A stretch of 33,841 nt of DNA, from the NCBI GenBank assembly GCA_028875185.1, contig JAPPFH010000019.1, positions 1-33,841 on the forward strand. The letters are read 5' to 3'. The translations under genes and the position numbers were made by a program. The notes below the pieces were generated by a model, which was given only the letters and a program-made list of their open reading frames with translations, was not told where the DNA came from and did no database searches. Below are positions 14,582 to 22,910 of the stretch, piece by piece. Origin of the DNA: Chloroflexota bacterium (GTDB taxonomy: Bacteria > Chloroflexota > Anaerolineae > Aggregatilineales > Phototrophicaceae). Position 1 is the first letter of the stretch; every line of letters begins with the position of its first letter.

Positions 14582-16672
14582 ATGTCCGCGCCGCCAGTTT
14601 TGTTGGCAGTCGATATTGGCGGCACCTTCACCGACATTGTCGCCCTCGATCAGTCTAGCGGGCGCGTCACGGTCGAAAAGCTGCTCACGACCTATCCCGA
14701 TCCGTCGGGGGCGGTGCTGGACGGCCTCGCCGGCTTGCTGGAAAAATCAAGCCTTGCGCCCGAATCCATCCGCTATGTCGTGCATGGGACGACGCTGATC
14801 ACCAATACCCTGATAGAACGCAAGGGCGCGAAAACCGCGCTATTGGCGACCGCCGGTTTCCGCGATGCGGTCGAGATCGGCAACGAGGGCCGCTACGATA
14901 TGTACGACCTGGCGCTGAAGAAGCCGCCACCGCTGGCGGAGCGCCGCCTTCGCTTCAATGTGCCCGAGCGCATGCTGGCTGATGGTCGCGTCTGGCTCGC
15001 GCTGGATGAAAGCCGTCTGCGCGAAATCTGCGCGACCTTGCGCGCGGAAGCGATAGAAGCGGTCGCCATCTGCTTCCTGCACGCCTATACCAACCCGGCG
15101 CATGAGTTGGCGGCGCTTGCGATCGTCCGCGAAGAGTTGCCCGCGGTTTCAATTTCAGCCTCGCATCAAGTGGCGCCCGGCATGCGCGAATTTCCGCGCG
15201 CCTCCACCACCATCGCCAACGCCTACGTCCAGCCCATCACCGAGCGTTATTTGGAGCGCGTCGCTGAAGGCTTGAAGGCGAGCGGCATCGAGGCGCCCTT
15301 GAACATCATGTTGAGCAGCGGCGGCACGACCACAGTAGCAGCGGCGCGCGCTTTACCCGTTCGGCTGGTGGAGAGCGGACCTGCCGGTGGCGCGTTGGCA
15401 GGCTTGTATTGGGGTCGCTTGCTGGGGCAGAAGGATGTGCTCGCCTTCGACATGGGCGGCACGACGGCCAAAGCGGCGCTGACACGCGATGGCGAGTTGA
15501 CGATAAGCCATCAATCGGAAGTCGCGCAGGTTTATCGCTTCAAGCGCGGCAGCGGCTTGCCCTTGATGGTGCCGATGATCGAAATGATCGAGATTGGCGC
15601 CGGCGGCGGCAGCATCGCCCATTTGAATCCGCTGGGCTTGCCGGCTGTCGGTCCACAGAGCGCCGGCTCCGCGCCGGGTCCAGCTTCTTATGGCCGGGGC
15701 GGAACGGAACCGACCGTCACCGATGCGGACCTGCTGCTCGGCTATCTCAACCGCGATTATTTCGCTGGCGGGAGCATCAAGCTGGATGCCGCAGCGGCGC
15801 GCGCGTCTTTTGCCGATTTGGCGGCGGCGCTGGGTCTCTCGCTGGAACGCATGGCTTGGGGCGTACACCAATTGGTCAATGAGAATATGGCGGCGGCCGC
15901 GCGCGTCCATGCGGCTGAACGCGGGCTGGAAATACGCCGCTACTGCATGGTCGCCACTGGCGGCGCCGGACCAGTGCATGCCTGCGGCGTGGCTGCCGGG
16001 CTGGGCATCAGCCGCATCATCATCCCGCCGCTGGCCGGCGTCGGCTCGGCTTTTGGATTCCTAACCGCGCCCATCGCCTTCGACTTCACGCGCAGCTATG
16101 TCGCCAAACTGAGCGAGCTGAATTTGACCGAGCTCAACGGCATCCTGGCTGACTTAAGGCGCGAGGGCGGACGCATCGTCGAGGCGGCAGGTGTACCAGC
16201 GGCGGAGATCAATGTGCGCCTCAATATCGACATGCGCTATGTCGGGCAGGGTTACGAAGTGCGCGTGCCCTTTCCGATGGAGACGCTGACCGAGCGGCAC
16301 ATCGGCCAAATGCGAAGCGCATTCGAAGACGAATATCGCGCCTTTTACGGTCAGCTGGCTGACGGAGTGCCGATCGAAGCCGTGAATTGGCGTGTGCTGA
16401 TAAGCGGTCCCAATCCGCGTATCGAATTCGAGCCGCCGCAGGCAAAGGTGATGAGGGATGAGGCCGTCATCGATCGCCCGGTGCGATTCGCGCTGGATCA
16501 GGCGCCGCAGCACACGCCGGTATTCCGCCGCGAGCAGCTTGGCAATTCTTGGTCGGCGCAAGGTCCCATGATCATCGAAGAGGCGGCTTCGACCACAGTC
16601 GTCGCGCCCGGCTGGTCCGCGCGGGTGGCTGAAGGTGGCTGCTTGCTGTTGACGCGGGGACAAATATCATGA
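14582..16672 (+). CDS. hyuA: hydantoinase/oxoprolinase subunit A (HyuA)
   Basis: This is the ATP-binding subunit of an ATP-dependent amidohydrolase of the N-methylhydantoinase / 5-oxoprolinase family, which opens a five-membered cyclic imide or lactam. The N-terminal phosphate loop DIGGTFTDIV and the second actin-like phosphate loop FDMGGTTAKAAL are clear. VHGTTLITNTLIERKG, GAGGGSIA and GGAGPVHACG are also family signatures. The 696 residues match the usual subunit length. GAGGA lies 10 bases before the ATG, and a consensus promoter lies upstream. Its partner, subunit B, follows after an unusual 412-base gap filled by a palindromic element. The substrate is not fixed by sequence; the downstream sarcosine-oxidase-like gene hints at N-methylhydantoin. 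Confidence 0.92.
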   Translation: MSAPPVLLAVDIGGTFTDIVALDQSSGRVTVEKLLTTYPDPSGAVLDGLAGLLEKSSLAPESIRYVVHGTTLITNTLIERKGAKTALLATAGFRDAVEIGNEGRYDMYDLALKKPPPLAERRLRFNVPERMLADGRVWLALDESRLREICATLRAEAIEAVAICFLHAYTNPAHELAALAIVREELPAVSISASHQVAPGMREFPRASTTIANAYVQPITERYLERVAEGLKASGIEAPLNIMLSSGGTTTVAAARALPVRLVESGPAGGALAGLYWGRLLGQKDVLAFDMGGTTAKAALTRDGELTISHQSEVAQVYRFKRGSGLPLMVPMIEMIEIGAGGGSIAHLNPLGLPAVGPQSAGSAPGPASYGRGGTEPTVTDADLLLGYLNRDYFAGGSIKLDAAAARASFADLAAALGLSLERMAWGVHQLVNENMAAAARVHAAERGLEIRRYCMVATGGAGPVHACGVAAGLGISRIIIPPLAGVGSAFGFLTAPIAFDFTRSYVAKLSELNLTELNGILADLRREGGRIVEAAGVPAAEINVRLNIDMRYVGQGYEVRVPFPMETLTERHIGQMRSAFEDEYRAFYGQLADGVPIEAVNWRVLISGPNPRIEFEPPQAKVMRDEAVIDRPVRFALDQAPQHTPVFRREQLGNSWSAQGPMIIEEAASTTVVAPGWSARVAEGGCLLLTRGQIS

Positions 16673-16715
16673 TGACAGCGATCTGGGTTTCCCTTGCGCA
16701 ACAAAGTAGATTTGT

Positions 16716-17045
16716 AAGGGCGATCCGGCGGGGAGTAACAGAATAGTGTGGAGATTCTCCTTTTGGCAAACACTGTACAGTCTTTACCACAGAGGACACC
16801 GAGGAAACACAGAGAGCACAGAGTTTTCTGTTCGCCTAGAAGAGTTCTCAAATTGTCGGAAGTAGCGCTTCTGCGGGAGAGAGTGGATGTGAATCGACAC
16901 AAAGCACAGAGAATAATGGCTGAGTCCTCTGTGTTGGAGGTCAGTGTCCACGCGACCCTCTGTGTTGCCTCCTTTCCTCTGTGGTGAAAATATGCGCGGT
17001 TCTCGACATAGGGCGATTCTCAGCGGATTCCGGCGGATCGCCCTT
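16716..17045. repeat. nested palindromic element (330 bp) between hyuA and hyuB
   Basis: The outer ends are 12-bp perfect inverted repeats (AAGGGCGATCCG at 16716-16727, CGGATCGCCCTT at 17034-17045). Inside lies a second inverted pair of 11 bp (ACCACAGAGGA at 16786-16796, TCCTCTGTGGT at 16975-16985). Within that is AACACAGAG/CTCTGTGTT at 16806-16814 and 16958-16966. No credible gene is encoded. The element fills nearly all of the 412-base gap and would fold as a long cruciform or a structured intergenic RNA. It may be a non-autonomous mobile element inserted in the operon. Confidence 0.7.
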
Positions 17046-17084
17046 GCGGACTAAATTGATTAGGTAGATATCGGTTCATCTTAC

Positions 17085-18782
17085 ATGATCGATCCCATCA
17101 CCCTTGAAGTCATCTGGAGCCGCCTGATCTCGGTGGTCGATGAACAGGCGGCGGCGCTGATTCACTCATCCTTCACCACAGTCGTGCGCGAGGCGGGCGA
17201 TCTATCGGCGGGCGTCTTCGACCGCGAAGGCAATATGATCGCCCAATCAGTCACCGGCACGCCGGGGCATATCAATACAATGGCGAATTGCGTGCGCAAG
17301 TATGTCGCGCCCAATTATCCCATCGATAGCTTGGACCCGGGCGACACGCTGGTCACGAACGACCCTTGGGAAGCGTCTGGTCATCTCTTTGATTTGACCA
17401 TCGTCTCGCCGGTGTTTTATCGCGGACGCGGCGTCGCCTGGTTTGCAAATACCTGCCACGCGGTCGATATCGGCGGCGCCACAATGGGCGGCGACGCACG
17501 CTCGCTCTATGAAGAAGGGCTGGCCATCCCGCTCATGAAGCTCTTCAAAGCGGGTGAAGCGAATAACGAGCTCTTCGACATCATCCGCGCCAACGTGCGC
17601 GTGCCCGATCAAGTCATCGGCGATATTTACGCTCAAGAGGTCGGCAATCAAGTGGGCGCGCGAAAGCTGCTCGAAATGCTGGAAGAATACAACCTGCCTG
17701 ATATCGAGGTGGTTTCGGACCTAATCCTCGACCGCACGGAAAAGGCGGTGCGCGCCGCAATCCGCGTCTTGCCCGATGGCACATATAGAAACACGATAAC
17801 GATTGACGGATTCGACGAGCCGCTGACCATCGCCAGCGCCATCATAGTCGACGGCGACGAGTTGACAGTCGACTACGACGGCTCGTCGCCGCAAGTCGAT
17901 CGTGGCATCAACGTCGTGCTGAATTACACCCACGCCTACACCACCTATACGCTGATGGCGGCTTTAGCGCCTGGCATCCCGAATAACGAAGGCGCGTTTC
18001 GCCCCATCCATGTGCGCGCGCCGCTGGGCTCTATCCTCAACTGCGCGCGTCCGGCGCCGGTCAGCGCCCGTCATCTGATAGGCCACTTCGTCAGTCAACC
18101 GCTGCTGACGGCTTTGGCGGAGATCGTGCCGGAGCAAGTGATCGCCAACGGCTCGGCCGGGCTTTGGAATACCATGATGGATGGCTCGGACGAGAAGGGT
18201 GACGAATTCGCCTATGTCTTTTTCTCGGCTGGGGGCATGGGCGCCGCCTATGATCGCGATGGGCTATCGGCGACGGCTTTCCCCAGCGGCATCATGGGTG
18301 TGCCGGTGGAAGCGATTGAGACAGCCGCGCCCCTCTTGATGCGCCGGCGCGAGCTGCGGCCCGACTCTGGCGGTCCCGGGCGTTTTCGCGGCGGCTTGGG
18401 GCAAGAGATGGAGATGGAGATCATCACCGGCGCGCCCGCCAACCACTCCTGCATGTACGATCGCACGGGCAACCCGGCGCTGGGTTTGCTCGGCGGGGCG
18501 CCCGGCGCGGCCGGCGAAGTGCGGCTCTCGGATGGCGGCCAGCCCCATCCCAAGAGCCACTACGTCTTGCAGCCGGGGCAACGCGTGATCCTCAAGTTGC
18601 CGGGCGGCGGCGGTTTCGGTCCGCCCAATGAGCGTGACCCGGCGCGCGTCTTGGCTGATGTCCGCGGGGGTTATGTATCGGTCGCGGCGGCCGAACGCGA
18701 CTATCGCGTCGCCATCGACCCGGCATCGATGACCATTGACGAAAGGGCGACGTCCGCGCTGCGGCAGGAGCGGGAGGCATAA
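17085..18782 (+). CDS. hyuB: hydantoinase/oxoprolinase subunit B (HyuB)
   Basis: This is the second subunit of the ATP-dependent hydantoinase/oxoprolinase (565 residues). Family landmarks are the N-terminal IDPITLEVIWSRL, the EAGDLSAGVFD segment, TGTPGHINTMA, the LVTNDPWEASGHLFDLTIV motif with likely metal-binding Asp/His, CHAVDIGG, and a C-terminal LPGGGGFGPPNERDP. It forms the active enzyme with HyuA. No strong ribosome site precedes the ATG, perhaps because the upstream palindromic element has replaced the native spacer. The TAA stop overlaps the ATG of the flavoprotein gene by one base (TAATG), so those two are translationally coupled. Confidence 0.93.
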   Translation: MIDPITLEVIWSRLISVVDEQAAALIHSSFTTVVREAGDLSAGVFDREGNMIAQSVTGTPGHINTMANCVRKYVAPNYPIDSLDPGDTLVTNDPWEASGHLFDLTIVSPVFYRGRGVAWFANTCHAVDIGGATMGGDARSLYEEGLAIPLMKLFKAGEANNELFDIIRANVRVPDQVIGDIYAQEVGNQVGARKLLEMLEEYNLPDIEVVSDLILDRTEKAVRAAIRVLPDGTYRNTITIDGFDEPLTIASAIIVDGDELTVDYDGSSPQVDRGINVVLNYTHAYTTYTLMAALAPGIPNNEGAFRPIHVRAPLGSILNCARPAPVSARHLIGHFVSQPLLTALAEIVPEQVIANGSAGLWNTMMDGSDEKGDEFAYVFFSAGGMGAAYDRDGLSATAFPSGIMGVPVEAIETAAPLLMRRRELRPDSGGPGRFRGGLGQEMEMEIITGAPANHSCMYDRTGNPALGLLGGAPGAAGEVRLSDGGQPHPKSHYVLQPGQRVILKLPGGGGFGPPNERDPARVLADVRGGYVSVAAAERDYRVAIDPASMTIDERATSALRQEREA

Positions 18783-19963
18783 TGTCGGGACCCTACGATG
18801 TGATCGTGGTTGGCTTGGGCGCCATGGGCTCGGCCGCGCTATACCAGGCGAGCGCGCGCGGCGCCAGGGCGCTCGGCATTGACCGCTACCAGCCACCGCA
18901 TACGCTTGGCTCCAGCCACGGCGATACCCGCATCACGCGCGCGGCTATCGGCGAAGGCGAGTTCTATGTGCCGCTGGTTCGACGTTCGGACGAGATCTGG
19001 CGTGAACTGGAATCAGGCAGCGGGCTCACGTTATTTCATCGCAGCGGCGGCCTCATCATCGCGCCGCCGAGCGCAAGCGCGACCTTCCATGGCGAAGAAG
19101 ACTTTGTAGAAGCATCGGCTCGGGTGGCGCGGCGGCACGGCATCGCCCACGAGGTCATCGACGCGGAGGCGATCAAGCGGCGCCATCCCATGCTCAAGCC
19201 GCGCGCCAACGACCGCGTCTACTTTGAGCCGGGCGCCGGCGTCCTGCGTCCCGAGCGCTGCATTACGGCGCAGCTTGACCTGGCGCGTCGAGCAGGCGCG
19301 GCCATCCACACTGGTGAAACTGTGACGAGTTATCAGGTGGATGCCGCTGGCGTGACGGTTACGACTGAGCGAGGCGCATATCGCGCCGAAAAGCTAATCT
19401 TGTCGGCGGGCGCCTGGATGGCCGATCTGGCGCCGGAAGCGTATCGCGCTGGCATGCGCGTCTGCCGTCAGGTGATTTATTGGTTCCAGGCGGAAGAAAT
19501 CAGTCAATTCGATCCGGAGGTCTTTCCATGGGTGATCTGGATTGGCGATACACTGGAAGAGTTTTGGAGCGCCTTTCCGGCGCCGCGCGATGGGGTGGCG
19601 GGCGTCAAACTTGTGACCGAGCAGTACCATACAGCGACTCACCCGGATGAGGTCAGCCGCGAAGTGACGGCGGAAGAACGCGATGACATGTACTATCGGC
19701 TAACCCAGCCGCGTCTCGCCGGCTTGCGCGATATGCTGATCCAGGCGGAGGTTTGCTTGTATACCGTCACGCCCGATGAACATTTCGTCATCGACTTTCA
19801 TCCGGCCTCCGAGCGCGTGGCAGTCGCCTCGCCTTGTTCCGGGCACGGCTTCAAGCATTCGGCGGCCATCGGCGAAACCCTGGCGCAGTTGGCGCTGGAC
19901 GGGGAGACGGAGTTTGATATTTCGGCATTTCAACTGGCTCGCCTAATCGACGAGCGGGAATAG
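18782..19963 (+). CDS. solA: sarcosine oxidase / N-methyl amino acid oxidase (FAD)
   Basis: This is an FAD-dependent amine oxidase of the monomeric sarcosine oxidase / N-methyltryptophan oxidase family (393 residues), removing the N-methyl group of a secondary amino acid with release of formaldehyde and H2O2. The N-terminal VVGLGAMGSAA binds the ADP part of FAD. SSHGDTRITR is typical near the flavin. The C-terminal CLYTVTPDEHFVID contains the Cys that carries covalent FAD in this family, and SGHGFKHSAAIG completes the site. It is coupled to hyuB by a one-base stop/start overlap. The pair suggests that the hydantoinase product is converted to sarcosine and then glycine. Other N-methyl substrates are possible. 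Confidence 0.9.
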   Translation: MSGPYDVIVVGLGAMGSAALYQASARGARALGIDRYQPPHTLGSSHGDTRITRAAIGEGEFYVPLVRRSDEIWRELESGSGLTLFHRSGGLIIAPPSASATFHGEEDFVEASARVARRHGIAHEVIDAEAIKRRHPMLKPRANDRVYFEPGAGVLRPERCITAQLDLARRAGAAIHTGETVTSYQVDAAGVTVTTERGAYRAEKLILSAGAWMADLAPEAYRAGMRVCRQVIYWFQAEEISQFDPEVFPWVIWIGDTLEEFWSAFPAPRDGVAGVKLVTEQYHTATHPDEVSREVTAEERDDMYYRLTQPRLAGLRDMLIQAEVCLYTVTPDEHFVIDFHPASERVAVASPCSGHGFKHSAAIGETLAQLALDGETEFDISAFQLARLIDERE

Positions 19964-19971
19964 TTTTGTAC

Positions 19972-20102
19972 GGGCGAGCCGGTGGCTCGCCCTTTGGAAC
20001 GCGGCGTGTGTGATGGCTCTTACATGGGTCAGCCACCGCCGACACTGCGGGTCGATCGCCCGCCTATAAGCAGGAACGTAGGGGCGACCTATCAGGTCGC
20101 CC
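19972..20102. repeat. palindromic repeats between solA and the SDR gene
   Basis: The 169-base gap holds at least two strong hairpins: GGGCGAGCC/GGCTCGCCC with a 3-base loop (19972-19992), and GGGCGACC/GGTCGCCC with a 5-base loop (20082-20102). A weaker GCGGG/CCCGC dyad lies at 20047-20063. The second hairpin is preceded by GTAG, as in the elements at 14343 and 33728. The first may act as a terminator or attenuator after solA, though no T-run follows. Confidence 0.75.
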
Positions 20103-20132
20103 ACAGAACCAACGACACAAGGAAAATTGAAC

Positions 20133-20927
20133 ATGCGACTCAAAGGCAAAACCGCAATCGTGACCGGCGGCGCGAACGGCATCGGCGCCGGCTGCGTCCA
20201 GCGCTTGGCGGATGATGGCGCCAAAGTCGTCATCGCCGATATCGACGATGCGGCCGGGACCGCGCTCGCGACAGCGTTGGGCGATCGGGTCATTTACGTC
20301 CGCTGCGATGTCGCCGAACGCGCGTCGGTCGAGGCGCTGTTTGACGCGGGCATCGCAGCCTTCGGCGCTGTCGATATCCTGGTCAATAATGCCGCCTTTG
20401 TGCACAAACCGGGCGTCATCGCCAACTTTCTCGAATACAGCGAAGAATCCTGGCGTAAGACGCTGGCGGTGAATCTGACCGGCATGTTCAATTGCTCGCA
20501 GGTTGCCGCTCGGCTGATGGCGAAGCGGGGGCAAGGCGGCGTCATCATCAATATGAGCAGCGGCGGCGCCTCGCGCGCCCATCGCCATATGTTCGGTTAC
20601 GACGCCAGCAAGGGCGGCATTGAAGCGGCCACGCGGGCAATGGCGCTCGATCTGGCCGGGCTGAACATACGGGTGAACGCCATCGTGCCGGGCAGCACAC
20701 GCGTCGAGCACGGCACATCGGTCGGTGATTCGCCGAACCCGCCGGAGGCAGTCATCCCGCTGCCGCGCCAAGGGACGCCAGCTGATATCGCGGCCGCGAT
20801 CGCGTTTCTGGCTTCCGATGACGCCGCTTATATTACGGGGACGCGCATCGTGGTCGACGGCGGCATGGATGCGCAACTGCGCAGCCCGGCGGTGGATTAC
20901 AGCAGCGATTTCAGCGAGTATCTATAA
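20133..20927 (+). CDS. short-chain dehydrogenase/reductase (SDR)
   Basis: This is a classical SDR of 264 residues, an NAD(P)-dependent oxidoreductase of unknown substrate. It has the cofactor motif TGGANGIG, an acidic residue at the end of the second strand (IADIDD, favouring NAD), the NNAA motif, a catalytic Ser in INMSSGG and a YDASK catalytic tetrad segment. NAIVPGSTRVEHG and the C-terminal ITGTRIVVDGGMD are typical. I chose the ATG at 20133 with AAGGA upstream; the frame extends to a TTG 6 bases earlier. It follows the hydantoinase/flavoprotein genes but is separated by palindromic repeats. Its stop overlaps the convergent moeA-PBP gene by 6 bases. Confidence 0.9.
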   Translation: MRLKGKTAIVTGGANGIGAGCVQRLADDGAKVVIADIDDAAGTALATALGDRVIYVRCDVAERASVEALFDAGIAAFGAVDILVNNAAFVHKPGVIANFLEYSEESWRKTLAVNLTGMFNCSQVAARLMAKRGQGGVIINMSSGGASRAHRHMFGYDASKGGIEAATRAMALDLAGLNIRVNAIVPGSTRVEHGTSVGDSPNPPEAVIPLPRQGTPADIAAAIAFLASDDAAYITGTRIVVDGGMDAQLRSPAVDYSSDFSEYL

Positions 20928-22844
20928 GGTTGCGACAACGCGCCCGGTATCATCGCTGCGATAGCCGCTCTGCGCCCCCAATTCCCGCTTGAAATCATCG
21001 TCTCGCAGCAGGTCTAGCAATGCCTGAATACCTGCATTCTCCAGGCGCCGCTTTGGAATCGCTAGGTCGAAGCGTTCCCAGGTCACCCCGATGAATTCCA
21101 GCCCCATCGCCTCGGCCGCGCTGCGCAAGCCCATGCCGCAATCGCCGATGCCATCAGCCACCGCCGCCGCCACCGCCAGGTGCGTATATTCTTCATGCTC
21201 ATAACCGGAGATGTCAGCGGGCGCTAGCTGATGCTGTGCCAGGAGATGATCGAAGAGCACGCGCGTGCCCGCGCCCCGCTGCCGATTGATATAGCGCAGG
21301 CCTCTAAGGTCGGCGACGGACCTGATGCCTTTGGGGTTGCCAGTGGGCAAGATCAAACCCTGCTCGCGCTGGGCGAAGGTCACCAACTCGATCGGCTCGT
21401 CCGGCAAATAGCGCTGAATATAGGGGACGTTGTAGCGCTTGGATTCGGGGTGGAAGAGATGACAGCCGGCGATATGCGCTTCGCCGCGCCGCAGCGCAAT
21501 CAATCCGCCGACTGAGCCGACATTGATCGATACAAGCCGCCGGCTTGAGGCGCGGAGGCGGATATGCGTCGCCAGCAGGTCCAGCATCGGGTCGTGGCTG
21601 CCCATGATCAGCAGCGTATGCTTGATGAGAGACAGAGACCGATAAAGAGAGACCATCAGCGTACCGCCGCGATCGACTCCTTCGTGGAAGCGCGGGATAT
21701 GCGCCAGCCCGTCAGCCTCGACCAGCGAGGTGATGACGCCAGCGCCGCGCTGCAATGGCGTCGCTTGAAGACTCCCGTCAATTTCAGCCAGCGCCACGCG
21801 CAGGAAATCGTCATCGCCGATCGGCGAGGCGATCTTTTGCGTCGCCACAGCATCGACAGTGGCCGCTGCCGGCGGCGTGAGACCCAGCCATTGCCGTATC
21901 AGCGGGATGATGAACAACTCGCCGGTGAGCGCAGCGCTGACGGGGTAACCGGGCACGCCGATGATGGGAATTCCTGAGGCAATGCCGATGATTACCGGAT
22001 GCCCCGGGCGCACGGCGATGCCATGCGCTAGCGCCTCGCCCAGCGCCTTGATCGCGTTTGCGGTGAAGTCGTGGCTGCCCGCCGATGAGCCAGAGAGGAT
22101 CAAGATCAGATCCGGGTTTGAAGCGGTCGCGTTGGATAATGCGGCGCTCAACGCGGATTCATCATCGGGGACGATTGCCGTTGCGCGCGCGTCGCCGCCC
22201 GCGTCGCGGATCTGGCTACTGAGAATCAAGCTGTTGTATTCGATCAGTTGCCCGCGCTCCGGCTGCTGCTGAATTGGGACGAGCTCGCCTCCAGTCGGGA
22301 TAATCAGGACGCGCGGTTTGCGCCGCACGTTCACCTGCTGATGGCCGCAGCCAGCTAAGGCGCCCAAGTCCACCGGGCGCAATTCATGGTTGACCTGCAA
22401 TACCGTTTCGCTGGCGACCATGTCTTCGCCCATCAAGCGCACATGCTGCCAGGGCGCGGCGGCGGCGTAAATCATTATGGTCGATTCGTCAGCTTGGTTG
22501 ACATTCTCGATCATGATGACGGCATTGGTGTCGTCAGGCAGCGGATCGCCCGTGTTGACCGGGAACGCTTCCGACCCAAGGCGCAAGGGCAGCGCCCGCG
22601 TCTCGCGCGCCGATATGGTAGAAGCTGCGGACACCGCGTAACCGTCCATGGCGGCGCAGTGAAAATGCGGCGACGACAAGCGCGCCCGGGCCGGCGCCGC
22701 TGTCACGCGGCCCAGCGCCTCGTCCAGCGGGACGGGCTCGCCTGGCAGCGGCGCCGCTTTTCCGGCGCTGGCCAAAGCCGCTTGCAGCTTCGCTCGCGCT
22801 TCGTCCAGGGGAATGTCTTCGAGAAAAATTCGCCGCTTCGCCAT
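20922..22844 (-). CDS. moeA: MoeA fused to a PBP-like (periplasmic-binding-protein-type) domain
   Basis: This is a molybdopterin molybdenumtransferase with an added sensor-like domain, 640 residues against about 400 for plain MoeA. Residues 1-405 are MoeA: SPHFHCAAMDGYAV, GDPLPDDTNAVIMIE, the IPTGGELV...EYNS segment, ILSGSSAGSHDF and VPGYPVSAAL. From about 415 a second domain (LLIMGSHDPMLDLLA..., VGSVGGLIALRRGEAHIAGCHL, RGAGTRVLFDHLL, DCGMGLRSAAEAM) matches the PBP-like domain found with MoeA and ModE-type proteins in other bacteria. The last step of molybdenum (or tungsten) cofactor synthesis is the likely role of the first half. AAAGGA lies just before the ATG. It follows the shorter moeA by 66 bases on the same strand, so the two are probably co-expressed. 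Confidence 0.92.
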   Translation of the reverse strand: MAKRRIFLEDIPLDEARAKLQAALASAGKAAPLPGEPVPLDEALGRVTAAPARARLSSPHFHCAAMDGYAVSAASTISARETRALPLRLGSEAFPVNTGDPLPDDTNAVIMIENVNQADESTIMIYAAAAPWQHVRLMGEDMVASETVLQVNHELRPVDLGALAGCGHQQVNVRRKPRVLIIPTGGELVPIQQQPERGQLIEYNSLILSSQIRDAGGDARATAIVPDDESALSAALSNATASNPDLILILSGSSAGSHDFTANAIKALGEALAHGIAVRPGHPVIIGIASGIPIIGVPGYPVSAALTGELFIIPLIRQWLGLTPPAAATVDAVATQKIASPIGDDDFLRVALAEIDGSLQATPLQRGAGVITSLVEADGLAHIPRFHEGVDRGGTLMVSLYRSLSLIKHTLLIMGSHDPMLDLLATHIRLRASSRRLVSINVGSVGGLIALRRGEAHIAGCHLFHPESKRYNVPYIQRYLPDEPIELVTFAQREQGLILPTGNPKGIRSVADLRGLRYINRQRGAGTRVLFDHLLAQHQLAPADISGYEHEEYTHLAVAAAVADGIGDCGMGLRSAAEAMGLEFIGVTWERFDLAIPKRRLENAGIQALLDLLRDDDFKRELGAQSGYRSDDTGRVVATL

Positions 22845-22910
22845 TGGTCCTTTACCAGAATATAGGAACGATTCGTCAAAAGACCCGATCGCTCAGCGCC
22901 AGGCAGACGC

